Below, piece by piece: positions 9,922 to 23,100 of a stretch of DNA of 64,000 bases. The position numbers were made by a program, and so were the translations under genes. Below the pieces are notes generated by a model. That model saw only the letters and a program-made list of their open reading frames with translations, made no database searches and was not told the DNA's origin. This DNA comes from Dipteris shenzhenensis (Eukaryota; Polypodiophyta; Polypodiopsida; Gleicheniales). Position 1 is the first letter of the stretch; every line of letters begins with the position of its first letter. The stretch lies in NCBI GenBank assembly GCA_047967505.1, contig CM106538.1, one strand, 5' to 3'.

Positions 9922-12900
9922 ATGGCGTCTGATTCTCTTTCACAGATTGTCACTGAAAAGCTTGACAAGAACAACTTCTAGGCATGGAAGTTTAGAATGA
10001 TGAATTTCCTTATGGGAAAAGGCTATTGGGAGTTCATTTTAGGAAATGAAAAAGAACCAGCTCTTTCTAATGTTCCCAATCAACAGGAAATGCAGGCATT
10101 TAAAGGATGGCATGAGAGAGTTAGAAAAGTTATGTGCTGGTAGTTTATCAGTATTTTAGATTCTATGATTGTGCATATTCAGGATGCAAGTACGCTAAAG
10201 GAGGCATGGGATACTTTGGCAAAAATGTACAACACAAATATGCAAGCCAGGAAAATGCAGCTCAAGCAAGAGTTGCACAATGTGTAGAGAGAAAATATGA
10301 GCATCAATGACTACTACATGAAGGTGAAGAAAATTGCAGATGCACTTGCTTCCATTGGGTCGCCAGTGGAAGACGATGATTTAGTTTTTGTGACCTTGAA
10401 TGGTCTAGGAAAGGATTATGCACAGTTCCGGACATCCATTGCCGTCCTGAAAAATTTCTTGATTTTGAGGATTTGTTTGCTCTTCTAATTTCTGAAGAGC
10501 AGAGACATGGTGGTGCATCTTCTCCAAGAGGAACTTCAAAAGAAACTATCTTCTACTCAAATGCTGGAAGAGGCAGAGGCAGAGGTAGAGGAGGTTGATC
10601 TGGAGGCCGTGGTAGAAATAAGAATATGTAGCAAACTCAAGAAAACCAGTCCTATGGAGGAGGACCTGGTAACTCTAGAGGTAGGGGGAGCCAAAGAGGT
10701 CGTGGAGGATGGTAGAGAGGCTAAAATGCAAACAGCAATGTTGAATGCTAGTATTGTGGTAAAATGGGTCATATGGCTAAAGACTGCTACAAAAAGCAGA
10801 ATGACATTATGAATGGAAAATTGCAGCAAGGCAATTATGCATCCTCTAGTAGACAGGGTGATGACAAAAATGAGCATTTGTTTATGGTGCAGCACATGAC
10901 CAATTCTGTGACAAGTGTAGAAGAAAGCAATGATGTGTGGTATGTTGACTCAGGTGCATCAAACCACATGACAGGTCATGCAGAATGGATGCAAGATGCA
11001 AGGAAAATGAAAAAACCAGGATTTGTGGAGATTGGTGATGATACTACACATCCTATTGTGCAGATTGGTAAAATTCCTTTGTTTATGCGGATGGGAAAAA
11101 GAAATACCTGTCTGATGTATTTCATGTCCCGAATATCACCAAGAACCTAGTTTCTGTTGGTCAAATGGTTGAGCAGGGCTTGCAGGTCAGATTTAATCGT
11201 CATGGATGCTTTGTTGAGGATATGAAAAATAACGATCGCTTGATAGCAAAAGGAAAGAAGAAGGGCAGGATGTTTACGTTGGGTGCGGACATGCCTGAAT
11301 TGAGTGCAACAATGTTTGCACATGGGACCGGTGTAGTTGCAGATATTGATATCTGGCATAAACGCATTGGTCATGTAAATGTACAGTGACTTAAATCAAT
11401 GCAGGCCCAAAATATTGTTGTAGGATTGCCTAAATTCAAGGTTGCAGAAATGCATAAGGTATGTGAAGCCTGTCAATTTGGAAAACAGGCAAGGAAACCA
11501 TTTCCTAGACATGTTCAAGAGAGTAAGAAGCCATTGGAATTAATCCACTCTGATGTGTGGACTACTAAAGCTGCATCTATTGGAGGCTGTCATTATTTTT
11601 TCACTTTTATTGATGACTACAGCAGAAAAGTTTGGGTGTATTTTATAAAAAAGAAAAGTGAAGTGTTTGGGCATTTCGAAGCTTTTAAAGCTATGGTTGA
11701 AAAAGAAACAGGCCTGCAAATAAAATGCCTAAGGCTAGATGGAGGGGGAGAGTACCTCTCAAATGAGTTTGCAAGGTTCCTGCAAGAGCATGGCATGAAG
11801 CAGTAATATTCATGCAGTCATACCCCACAGCAAAATGGACTTGCAGAAAGGAAAAACAGGCATATTAGAGAGGTATCTCGGGCCATGCTAAATGAAAAAG
11901 ACGTACTAGATTATTATTAGGCTGAAGCGATTGCTACAACAGTTTACATAATGAACAGGACTCCCACTATAGTAATACATGGCATGACGCCAGAGGAGAT
12001 GGATACTGGTAGGAAATCAGATATTTCTCATTTGAAAATTTTTGGTTGCATTGCCTATGTTCATGTGCCAGATGAGTTGAGGTCCTAGTTGAATCCAAAA
12101 GCTGAGAAGTGCATCTTTATTGGTTATTCTCTACAGCAGAAAGGGTATAGATGCTATAACCCTTCTACTCGTAAGTTTACAGTGAGCAGAGATGTTGTTT
12201 TTGATGAGATGAGCAGCTGGTATAAACCAGTAAATGTGATTGATGATGTAGATGCACAAAATGGTAATGCTGCACATAATTCACAGCAGCAATCACAAAA
12301 TATTAGTGGACCTGTAGTGTCCTCTAGCAATGGTTCACATACTTTGCCATGGACAGGCAGATTGAGATCAGGAGAATCTCCTCAAAGCAATGCAGATAGT
12401 GGTATGCAGGTATCATGAAAAGGAAAAGAGAAGGTAGATCAGCCCATGTTTGATGTGAATGCAGGTCACTGTTATGTGGATGGTGAATCCAGTGGCTCAG
12501 AACAGAGCATTGATGATGAGTTGGGTATTCATTCTATTGTTACACCTGGAGTAAGAAAGACCAGGGATGTTTTGAGAACACCTGGATGTGAGCCTATTTT
12601 GCACAGGTCTACCAGAGCTAGGTATCGTGTGGATAGGTTGAAATATGATGGATTTACAACCATTTACTATGCCTATATGGTCAAAGTGATATAGGAACCA
12701 GAACCCACTTCTTTTGAGCAAGCCATGGGAAAAGAAAAATGGGAGAAAGCCATGGATGAAGAAATGGATGCCTTGGAAGCAAATGCTACATGGGAATTGG
12801 TGCCTTTGCCTAAAGACAAGAATGCAATTGGCTATAAGTGGGTTTATAAGGTGAAGCACAATGCAAATGGTTCTGTGAACAGATACAAGGCAAGATTAGT

Positions 12901-14223
12901 TGTCAAGGGGTATGCACAGACATATGGCATTGATTATGATGAAACATTCAGTCCGGTTGCAAGGATGGCAACTGTAAGAGAAGTCATTACTATGGCTGCA
13001 TCAAAGGGATGGTCTTTACATCAGATGGATGTAAAGAATGCCTTCTTGCATGGTGATTTGCAAGAAGAGGTCTTTATGGAGCAGCCACCAGGATATGTTC
13101 ATGCTGTTCATCGTGAGTTTGTTTGCAGGTTGAAGAAAGCCTTGTATGGCTTGAAGCAAGCATCTAGAGCATGGTCTGACAAGATAGGACAGTATCTTGT
13201 CACTATTGGCTTTCAGATTTCCAAGGCATATTTCTCACTTTATGTGAGAAAAACAGAGAAAGGTATTATGCTGCTTGTCATTTATGATGATGATTTGATC
13301 ATCATAGGTGATAGTGATGAAGATATCCTTCATGTGAAAATGCTATTGAAGTAGAAGTTTAAGATAAAGGATTTGGGAGAGCTGCGTTATTTCTTAGGCA
13401 TTGAGGTGATTAGATCGCCAAGTGGGATATGGCTCTTGCAGAGGCACTATGGATTGGACATGCTATCCAAATATGGGATGACAGGCTGTAAGCCTATTTC
13501 AGTTCCTTTGGAGCAGAATGTGAAGCTGAGCGTAGATGCAGGTGAGCTTCTGGAAGACCCTACTATGTACAGACGCATAGTAGGAAGTTTGATTTATATG
13601 ACTATTACAGGCCAGATTTGAGCTATGCTATTGGATTGGTAAGTCAGTTTATGCAGACTTCAAGGAAACTGCATTTGGATACGGCTAGACACATACTCAG
13701 GTATGTGAAGTCCACATTGCAGTATGGACTATTTTATGAGGCTAGGGTTCAGATACAGTTGCATGGATACACTGATGCTGATTGGGCTGGTAGTATTTCT
13801 GATAAATGATCTACCAGTGGATATGTGTTCTCTTTTGGGAGTGCTGCAGTCACTGGGAGCAGCAAGAAATAGCCTACAGGTCCCTTATTGAGCATAGAGG
13901 CTGAGTACAGGGGTGCAGCAATGGCTGCATGTGAGGTAGCTTGGTTGCATAAGCTACTTTATGATATGCATCAGTCTACAGATGGGCCAGTTGTCATTTA
14001 TTATGACAACATGAGCAATATACACTTGGCAAATAACTCAGTCTATCATGCTAGAACAAAGCACATTGATGTGCATTATCACTATGTGCAGGAGAAGGTT
14101 TTACTAGGTCTTATTGATCTAGTTTAGGTCAGCTCAGAGGATCAGGTAGCTAACATATTCATGAAGGCATTGGATGCAGAGAAGCTGCGCAAGTTCAGAG
14201 ACCTGCTTGGTGTGCATAATTGA
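9922..14223 (+). pseudogene. Copia-1: Ty1/Copia gag-pol, decayed
   Basis: Domain order is gag, protease, integrase, reverse transcriptase, RNase H, as in Ty1/Copia. Visible parts: start MASDSLSQIV with a UBN2-like gag; a zinc knuckle YCGKMGHMAKDC (about 10750); protease YVDSGASNHMTG (about 10940); integrase LIHSDVW and LRLDGGGEY (11540-11780); RT beginning near 12725 with QMDVKNAFLHG; catalytic YDDD at about 13290 in place of YVDD; RNase H TDADWAG and the tail KHIDVHYHYV (13770-14100). At least ten in-frame stops and a frameshift near 13607 break it. Several stops replace codons that family motifs show as Gln or Arg, such as TAG in SKKQPT at 13870 and TGA in DKRSTSGY at 13807. Not functional as it stands. 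Confidence 0.92.
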
Positions 14224-14242
14224 GATTGAGCTCGAGGGGGAG

Positions 14243-14600
14243 TGTTGAGATATCGAGCTCCACTCGTGATATGCCAAGGTGACCGTTGTGCATTTATGTC
14301 ACTGACTTGTTAGCTGCAGATGTGGTTGGTACAACGCCCATGAATAATAGCTGGATGACAGCTATCCTTATGTACTCTAGTTTGTGGCTCAGTTAGTATG
14401 CCACCTTAGTTAGCTGAGTTTGGTTTGAGACCCACATATAGGGTTCTTCTATTTCTTTATACTAGAGTTCCTTTGGCTTTCAGAACTAAGAAGAGAAAAA
14501 CTATTTTCAGCCTCCAACTTTGTGTGTATTCCCCCATTGTGTATGTGAGAAAGCCGCAAGTGAGACTCCTTCCTTCTCTCCCACTATCTTCACACTGTCA
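14243..14600 (+). repeat. Copia-1 3' LTR
   Basis: Begins TGTTGAGATATCGAGC immediately after the purine tract GAGGGGGAG. The same sequence is present in reverse at 58800-59190, which fixes the left border. The right border is uncertain because the two copies diverge after TCTTCACACT. A TATA-like TTTATACTAG lies in it near 14456. Confidence 0.75.
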
Positions 14601-14633
14601 TCACCCACCATAATTCAAGGTTGTCTTGGAGAG

Positions 14634-14770
14634 ACCACCACGCTAGTTCTTGGAGTTATATCTCCATTATCTATTTTTACGTATTACAAGAGGAGGTCTA
14701 TGATGACCAGCACGCTGGCAATTAGAAGGAGATCTATGATAGCCACCACGCTGGTTCTTGGAGTTATATA
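14634..14770. repeat. Short direct repeats 3' of Copia-1
   Basis: CCACCACGCTAGTTCTTGGAG near 14634 recurs as CCACCACGCTGGTTCTTGGAG about 105 bases later, both followed by TTATAT. May still be part of the LTR or its flank. Confidence 0.6.
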
Positions 14771-14814
14771 TTTGTGAATTGAGGAAAATATATTCCATTG
14801 TGCAACCAAGCAAA

Positions 14815-14978
14815 ATGCAATTGATGATATGGCTTTTGAGGGGTCCCCTTTAGGGCCAAGGGCCATATCAACATGCCATTTCTGTCCAGTGGCATCCTAG
14901 ATATTGTATAATGTATATTGATATGGCCCTTGCCCCTAGAGGGTACCCTTGTCGATATGTCAATTGCATTTTTTGAAA
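14815..14978. mobile_element. Foldback/MITE-like element
   Basis: AATGCAATTGATGATATGG near 14815 is mirrored by CATATGTCAATTGCATT-type sequence ending near 14978. The arms are about 60 bp, imperfect, and share AGGGCCAAGGGCCATATCAA against its complement TTGATATGGCCCTTGCCCCT. The loop is about 40 bp. No coding capacity. No clear target duplication is seen, so the class is undecided. Confidence 0.6.
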
Positions 14979-15099
14979 GTTTAATTGTATTTTTCTAGAT
15001 GTATCTCCATGCAACCACAACGGTGGGTTGTTGGAGTTATTTTAGTGCTATTTTGGTCATAAACCAAGGAAATTACAGTCCTTCTTTCCAAGCATTTTA

Positions 15100-15520
15100 G
15101 TCCTCATTGTAATAAATATAAATGAGGGCAAAAGTACAATTTATCGAGTGAAAATTGAGCATTGAAAGATATTACAATGTACATCTACATCCAATATAAA
15201 AATTTACAACTTATACTGAGCAAAAATTGAACAGAGGATCTTACATTTATAAAAACTTAGCAATTGCTGAGAGCCTGAAAGGCCAAAAGATTACAACTAG
15301 TGACCATAACCATTCAAATGTAAAAGTTAACAAGAGTGCATATTGAGAGCCTCAAAGTGAACAAAAAGAGATTACATAAATGTAAAAAAAACTCAGCAAT
15401 TACTGAGAGCCTTAGAGACCAAAACATTACATCCAGTGAGCCAAAAGATCGTTTAGACCCTTAGAGGCCAAAAGATTACATCCAACCATTGCTGAGAGCC
15501 TCATTTGAGCAAGAGGGATT
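15100..15520. repeat. Degenerate repeats of GAGAGCCT...GGCCAAAAGATTACA
   Basis: Four or five diverged copies of a motif built from GCAATTGCTGAGAGCCT and AGAGGCCAAAAGATTACATCCA, spaced 60-120 bases apart. It may be leader or LTR DNA of Copia-2 or an older satellite. 15520-16138 shows no gene. Confidence 0.55.
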
Positions 15521-16138
15521 TTGTACAGCTCAGAATTCTTCCTGTCTAGCTTGTTGCATTAATAATTTTTAGGGAGCCAAAGGAGGATACGATGGAGAGG
15601 CCGAAGACCATGCACATTGCCAGGACTCAACACTCTGGTTGCAGTTTGAGAAGTGTGTGCTCATTTGTGGTGTGCATTGGGTTGCAATGGATGATTTATA
15701 GGCCATTTGGATGGATTGCGGTCCTTATTGGATGCACTGATAGGCCCAAATTGCCTTGTGGGATGCTATTTTTATGGACGCTTTGCACATGGATGCTATT
15801 TTATGCTAAGGGACAGCTTTGACACATTGCAGGTGATGCACTGATAGTGCTATGCTCTCTTGGATGAGATATTATTAATGCATATGCCAGTGGATGGTGT
15901 TTATGCTTGAGTCATTTGGCACTTATTGGCATTTTGGATTGCCATTGCAGTTGGCATTTTCTTTGGGCAAGATTTGCTCATATGGATGCATAGTATATGC
16001 ACATGAGTCAGATGCTTTGAGACATCAGTTTTGGTGATATTTCACTCTATTGTCGCATACACATTTGGGTGCACCTAGTATTTGGTGTGATTCTCTCTTG
16101 TAGGCACTAGCATTTGGGATTTTTGCATCATTTGCATC

Positions 16139-19100
16139 ATGGCATCCTCTTCCATGTCTAAAAAGGAGTTTTTAAGCATTAAAAAGTTTGATGGGACAAA
16201 CTTTTCTTTGTGGAATCTCATAGCAAATCTAGGGCATGGAACATTGAGTGTTACCACTATGGCAAGAAGGGCCATATGAAAAAGGATTGCTACAAGCTGA
16301 AAAGAGAGCAAAAGGATAAGAAAAAGAATGCAAATTGGGGTGCAAATCAAAAGGAAGAGAGTCCAAGGGAGGACAAAGAAAAAGTGAAGATCGAGGAGAT
16401 CAATGCAATCACACATGATAGTGACAATGGCGTTCTCTTCATATCTAGTTTATCTGCAGAGTTGCTTACCACTTCAAATGATTCATATTCCCAGGATTGG
16501 ATTTTGGATTCTGGTGCTTCATTCCATGTTACTCCCCATAGGGAATGGTTCTCCACTTATGACAGTGGAAAGACAGGTTTGTGTGCATCTTGGAAATGAC
16601 TATGCATGTGACATAGTGGGAGTAGGTGACAAAAATGGTCTGCATTTATTTTGAAACATGTGAGACATGTGCCTAAGTTGATCAAGAGTCTTATTTCAGT
16701 GGGTCAGCTAGATGATGCTAGTTTTCACACCACTTTTGGCTTTCAGAGTTGGAAAATTTAGAAGGGCTCTATGCTTTTGGCCAGGGGTGCCAAGTGTGGG
16801 ACTTTGTATCCCTTACATGTATCAGGGGTATTTGATCATGTTGTTGCAATAACCGAGCAACCAAGCACTTCTTTATGGCATTGCAGGTTGGGGCACATGA
16901 GCCAAAATGGAATGAAACTCTTATGCCATTTGGGTTATGTACCGCATTTGAGTTTCTCTGATTTTGAATTTTGTGAGCACTGTCTCTATGGGAAGCAGAC
17001 TAAATCAGCCCATAAAAGAAGGGGAAAGAAAGAGTTTGAAAAGCTTGATTTGGTGCATTCAGACGTATGTGGTCCCATGCCTACACGGTCATTAGGCGGG
17101 GCTGAATACTATGTGACATTCATTGATGATGCAACTAGGAAAGTGTGGGCTTATGCTATAGCTCGGAAGAGTGATGTGTTCCAGGTATTTCAGAAATGGT
17201 TGGCCTTGGTTGAGAATATGTCAGGTAGAACACTTAAATGCCTACGGACTGACAATGGTGGAGAGTATCTCTCTCATGACTTTCAGCATTTCTATGATAC
17301 ACATGGGATTAAGAGGGAGCTCACATCCCCTCGTACTCCATAGCAAAATCCAGTTGCAGAAAAGATGAATCATACCATTCAAGAAAAGTTGCAATGTATG
17401 CTTTTCAATGCAAGTCTTTTTGGTGGTTTTTGGGCTGAGGCAATGAAGACTGCAGTGCATGTGATCAATAGATCACCTAGTAAGAGTTTGGATGGTGGTA
17501 TTCCTAAAGAGGCATGGAGTGGCAAGAAGCCCTCTTACTCTCATTTGTGTATATTTGGGTGTAAGACATATGCACATGTGCCAAAAGAGCTTCTAGATCC
17601 TAAGTCTAGGAAATGCATCTTTCTGGGTTATGGTGAAAGTGGAGAGATGGGCTATCGTCTGTGGGATCCAGAAGCAAAGAAGATCATACGCAGCCATGAT
17701 GTAGTCTTCAATGAGAAGAAGATCCATAAGGCACCCACGAGGGATGTGGAAATGAGGAGAATCACTTTCTAGGATGTGAATGCACCTGCATATGTTGATA
17801 GACAACAAGCTGTCCATGCACCAAATGTGCAAGAAATGGTACCACCAAGTACTCCCACAGGTATACAATCAAGGGTAGATGATGGATCATCTATTGGTGG
17901 AAATGATGAGCCAAATGTGGCTAATATGCAGGTGGGACAGCAAGCTGAAATGCCCTTGAGAAGATCATCTAAAGTGTCTAGACCACCTGATAGGTTTGTT
18001 CCAAGGGTAGACTATGTGATGCATATTGATTGCGGGGAGCCTTCTTGCTACAGAGAGGCTATGATGCATGAGGATCAACGCAAGTGGGAGTATGCTATGC
18101 AATAAGAGATGAGTTCACTTATGAAGAATAAGACTTGGGACTTGGTTTCTTTGCCACATGGAAAGAAAGCATTGCCATGTAAATGGGTCTACAAAATGAA
18201 GGTCACAGGTGATGATGTGCCTAGGTACAAGGCTCGTTTGGTCACTAAAGGGTTCAAGCAAGAGAAGGGTGTGGACTTTGATGAGATATTCTCTCTAGTT
18301 GTGAAGATGACCACACTTAAATGCATGCTTGGACTAGTGGCATCAGGGGATATGGAGGTTATGTAGATGGATGTCAAGACAGCTTTCTTGCATGGGAATT
18401 TGCATGAGGAAATTTACATGGTGCAGCCGGAAGGCTTTGAAGAAAAGGGCAAAGAGCATTTAGTTTGCAAGCTGAAGAAGAGTCTCTATGGTCTTAAGCA
18501 AGCACCTAGAGAATGGTATCAGAAGTTTGATGCTTTCATTCGGTCCCAGGGTTTTAGAAGGAGTGAAATTGATCATTGCCTCTACACTAAAAGGGCTAAG
18601 GATAATAGCCTGATAATCTTGGCACTATATGTGGATGATATGCTATTGGCTAGCAAGAATACTTATGAGCTAGTTCCTTAAAGGCCAAGTTGCATGAAAC
18701 CTTTGATATGAAGGATTTGGGACTTGCAGGTCATATTCTTAGTATGCGCATCACGCGTGATCGGAGTAGGAAACTCCTTTGGCTTTCACAAAAGGAGTAT
18801 GTTACAAAAGTATTGCAGTGTTACAATATGGAGGGGGGGAAGGCAGTGAGTACTCCATTGCCTCCATATGTGAAACTGAGTCATACAGATAGTCCCAAAT
18901 CAGATGAGGAGAGTGCCATGATGGCCAAGGTTCCTTATGCATCAGCGGTTGGGAGTCTTATGTATGCTATGATAGCTACTAGACCAAACATTGCATTTGC
19001 AGTGGGAGTTGTTAGCCGGTATATGGCTAATCCAGGAAAGAGGCATTGGGAGGCAGTTAAGTGCATCATGAGGTACATGAAGGGTACCAAGGAGATGTGC

Positions 19101-19584
19101 TTTGGTAGAGGAGACATGCATGTACTTGGGTACATAGATTTAGACTATGCAGGGCATGTAGATAGTAGGAGATCCACTTCTGGTTATGTGTTCACCTTTG
19201 CAGGTGGTGCAGTGTCATGGATGTCTTGCACACAGAAGTGCTATTGCTTTGTCTACCACAGAGGCTGAGTATGTTGCAGCCACAGAGGGTTGCAAGGAGG
19301 CTATATGGCTTGATTGGCTAGTGGGAGATTTGGGGATTCATACAGGTGTACCGACATGGCATAGTGATTCCATGAGTGCTATATTCAACTAGCACGGAAT
19401 CTGGTCTTTCATGAAAAGACCAAACACATTGAGGTCAGGTACCATTTCATCAGGGAGGTACTTGAGGACAAGTGCATAGAGCTTGTCAAGGTTCATCTGA
19501 GATGATAACCTTGCAGATATGCTAACGAAGAGTCTACCTAGTCAGCAGTTTGAGTATTGTTGTGTATTGATGAGCATTGGATAG
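16139..19584 (+). pseudogene. Copia-2: Ty1/Copia gag-pol, decayed, gag internally deleted
   Basis: Starts MASSSMSKKEF, reaches FDGTNFSLWN, then jumps within a few bases to SKSRAWNIECYHYGKKGHMKKDC. Most of gag between its N-terminus and zinc knuckle is therefore missing. Protease: WILDSGASFHVTP (about 16500). Integrase: H-C knuckle around WHCRLGHM, then LVHSDVCGP and LRTDNGGEY (16870-17270). RT: MDVKTAFLHG (18367) and intact YVDD (about 18635). RNase H tail ends near 19584. Stops at 17341 (in TPQQN), 18103 and 18364 (QMDVKTAF) are Gln-to-stop changes. Frameshifts lie near 16600, 18680 and 19230. Older than a functional copy but still well recognisable. Confidence 0.92.
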
Positions 19585-19636
19585 TATGCTCACGGTTGTT
19601 CTCCCTTAAAGGCACATTGTCCTTTAAGTGGGAGGT

Positions 19637-19790
19637 TGTGGGGGTTAAAGGTCACTCTGCCTTTACCCCGGTTATGTACAATACTCAAACACATATATAA
19701 ATGAATGAAAAAGAAGATTAGGGTGTTCTACACCCACCAAAGACTTGTGTGGCTCTCTATCTCTCTCTCTCTCCCTCTTTCGTTCTTACT
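19637..19790 (+). repeat. Copia-2 3' LTR (start)
   Basis: Begins TGTGGGGGTTAAAGGTCA after the purine tract AAGTGGGAGGT. It contains an imperfect hairpin around GGTTAAAGGTCACTCTGCCTTTACCC and a CT-rich tract near 19755. The right end is not resolved, and I saw no matching 5' LTR before 16139. Confidence 0.6.
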
Positions 19791-19830
19791 TCCATTGAAA
19801 GCACTCTCACCAATGCCATTCTTCACAACC

Positions 19831-20075
19831 CCACATGGAGAATGGCACTGGTGCCAATCTCCATGTGGATCTAGCTAATTTTAAATTTCCCTATGCAAAA
19901 TGGCTTTGGTGCCACTCTCCAATGTTGGTTTATGGCTATGGGCACCAATGCCATGATCCACAAACCCAAATACATTCCGCAAGGGAAAAGTTAAAATTTG
20001 CTAGACTCACATGGAGATTGGAAACAAGTGCCATTCTCCATGTGGGATTTTAGAATGGCACTGGTGCCAATCTCT
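19831..20075. repeat. Hairpin and inverted repeats
   Basis: 19831-19868 is an 18-bp-arm hairpin (CCACATGGAGAATGGCAC and its complement, one mismatch). Related pieces recur near 20010-20075 in direct and inverted form. No coding function is evident. Confidence 0.75.
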
Positions 20076-20180
20076 GTTGGTCTTATGAAATTCTTTAGTT
20101 GTAATTTTTTCAAAATCTCATTTCTTGTAATCATAATGGCAGGGGATGGCTGCTAGATGTGGGGACAAGGTCATGATGGT

Positions 20181-23100
20181 GGTGGGGAATGAAGTGGTTG
20201 CAATTGGTGGTGTGTCATAGATGCAGAGGGCTATTGTAGTGGTGTGAAGATTGATGAAGAAAATGTATTGGTGATAGTGGAGAAGTCTATCAATAGTGAT
20301 ATGCTCTTGCCATTTCCCACTATGGATGCATTGCTTATTGGTGAGGCACTTTGGAGCATTGTCAAGTGGCCTAATACCTCTCTAAAACATGTTGGTGATT
20401 CTTTAGATGATCCGATAACTCAAGAAGCCACACCAAGTGAGCCTAAGCAACCTTATGTTGAGGCAATACCAATTTCTTCATTGGAAATTGACAATTGCAT
20501 TCCTGAATCTTGGAAAGAGAAAAAGGTTGTCTTGTGGGATGATAGCAAAACAAAGACCATGGGGGAAGGTGTGATCTTGTATGTTTTTCTGGGTGACTCT
20601 ATAAACTTTGATTTATTGGGTAACAATTGCATTGGTGTGGGTATTGAAAAGAAAGAACAAATGATAAGAAGTGGCTTAGGGTCTTCTATGCAAGATGTTG
20701 GATCTCTCAGCCTAGTTAAGTGGCCCATCAAGCAGATTACCTTAGTTAATGGAAGCCCATTGCAACAATATGTGCCCATGAGCCAGGTTGGTGGCACAGA
20801 TGAGGTGGTCAATGATCTAATGTTGAAAAAGGATGCTCCACCTTGAAAGAAAAGAAGGTACACTTTCATTAGCAGGGTGCCTAAACAAAGGAAGCCTCCA
20901 ACGCTAATGTACAAAATGTCACTAGAGTCGGTGGTGCAGCAAGTTTCATCCATCGATTGTTGTGGTAGTAGGTACTACCTAGCATGCTGAACGAGACGTC
21001 TTAATGTCTGTAAGGAAGAATTTTTGAGGCAGCTCCTTGGAGTCTCGTACAAACTTTTTATACGATATGTTGTTAATGGCTTGGCATCGTGACTATGCTA
21101 GGAGGATATGCTACAACTTCAAGGTAAACAATCGGGATGTGTGTTGTAGAGCATGGTACGAGATGCATGGAATCCCAAGGGCATCATTTTATCGATACAG
21201 GGAGCAATTTGAGAGTGGTGTGCAACGATATGTGCGTGGGAATTTTGGGATTGTGAGGAGGAGCAAGGTGCACACAGGTATGGGGAGGGCTCTCATTCAA
21301 CACTTTATGGATAATAGCACAGACCATATGCCTCACAAGAGTAGAACCATGTAGGATGGTTCTAGAGAGACACAGCAAGTGATACCTGAAGCATGAGGTC
21401 AACACTTCACTTAATCAACGTGGTTATCAGAGCTTATCCACATCCACATTTGGCAAGATTCAAAAATCAAACTTAAAAAATGTAGCCCTTGCTAAGACAA
21501 GTGAATTCTCTAAATGTAGCTTTTGCAGTCAGATCAAGGCTCAATTGGCAGCCACAAAAAGTCAAGATGAGTGCAATTCATTGATGGAGGAGAGAAAGAT
21601 GCATATGATACAACAACAGAGTTGCAAAAACTTATACTATGTATGGCATAGGTACTCCGAGATGGATCCAAAAAAGTATGTATGCATAATCCATGATATG
21701 ATGGACAAAAAAAAGACGACAATTCCAAGCCTTTGCGTGAGGTCCAAGGACACCGATTCTGCATGGCAATGATAGGTTTCACTCATTGGAATGATTACCC
21801 ATGGCCATGGACAAGTTCATTATGGACACTTCACCCTCAATGGTTTCTGGCCATCTGATCTCAACCTAACAATTGGATCGCTCTCAATTTGTTTGCACAA
21901 CCTAGAGAGGATGGATATGCATGACTTCAGAGACCTTGCTATAGATGGGATTCCAAGAAGCCATGCTCACCTTCTGAATTCTCTCACAAATTCCATGACA
22001 ACTTCCATTGCGAGGGATGCAGACAGAGTGCAGACACATGTAGGAATTTGTTGCCATCAGCTACTCGTGAAAATCCACCGTCTCCAAATTGATGTGTTGC
22101 TGTTGAGCTAACAAACCAAAGTTTCCAAAGAGCTTGCTACTCCAGCTAGATAATTGTGGGTCTCAAAAGAAAAATAGATACTTGTTTGCATACCTTTCTC
22201 TTCTTGTAGCAAGGGGAATTTTCAAGACAGTTCAATTGGGATTCTTGATGGTAGGGCACACACATGAGGACATTGATGCAATGTTTAGTAGGTTCTTTGA
22301 GAGTTTGCAAGTAGGACAAACATTCAATTTCCCTCATCTAATGGATACATTCAAAAAATGTACATCAGCTTCTCAAGCACCATTTCTTCTTACACGAGTT
22401 CCTAACTTCAAGGATTATGTGGATGGCTACCTATGTGATGGCCAAGAAATTTGGTTGGTCATGCAAAGCCATTACAATTTTGATTTTTCATGCAAGGTGA
22501 GAGACCTATGATGCAGTACAAGGTGCATCCAACATCACTACACTGGACACCCATTGAAGGGGGAATTGAGCTATGGAAGAAAGATAGTGAGGGTCGACCA
22601 TTGCTGCCTATAGGTTTTGCTCGGATATATTGCCAATGGTTGCATTTGTGAGAGATCACTTGTAAGTAATATCAAGGACAAAGGATTACATTAAGTTTTG
22701 GGAGAGATGTGCAAGTGGAAAGAATGTGTCGTATGAGTCCTACATTAGGCCAATGATAGACTACTGGAAAACCATGATCGGTGAGCTTGAACAGGAAAAC
22801 ATCTCAGAGATAGGCTCGGGGGGGTCACTATGTATAAACCCTCTATATCACATGCGTTCAAGGCCTATATTTAAAATCCCTTATCTGTAAATTTTTTCAT
22901 TAATAAAATGTACCCCTTTTCTATACAAATCTGTAAATTTTTTCCAAAACTATTTTAAATAGTCCCTTATGTATATTTATTTCTGTAAATTTTAGGAATA
23001 AAAAATATCCTTCTTTTGAACTCACGTGATAGGGTTACATATGATGAGTGACCCCCCCGAGGAGATAGGAGTGTATAGGGAATTTTGGCCAAGAACACAA

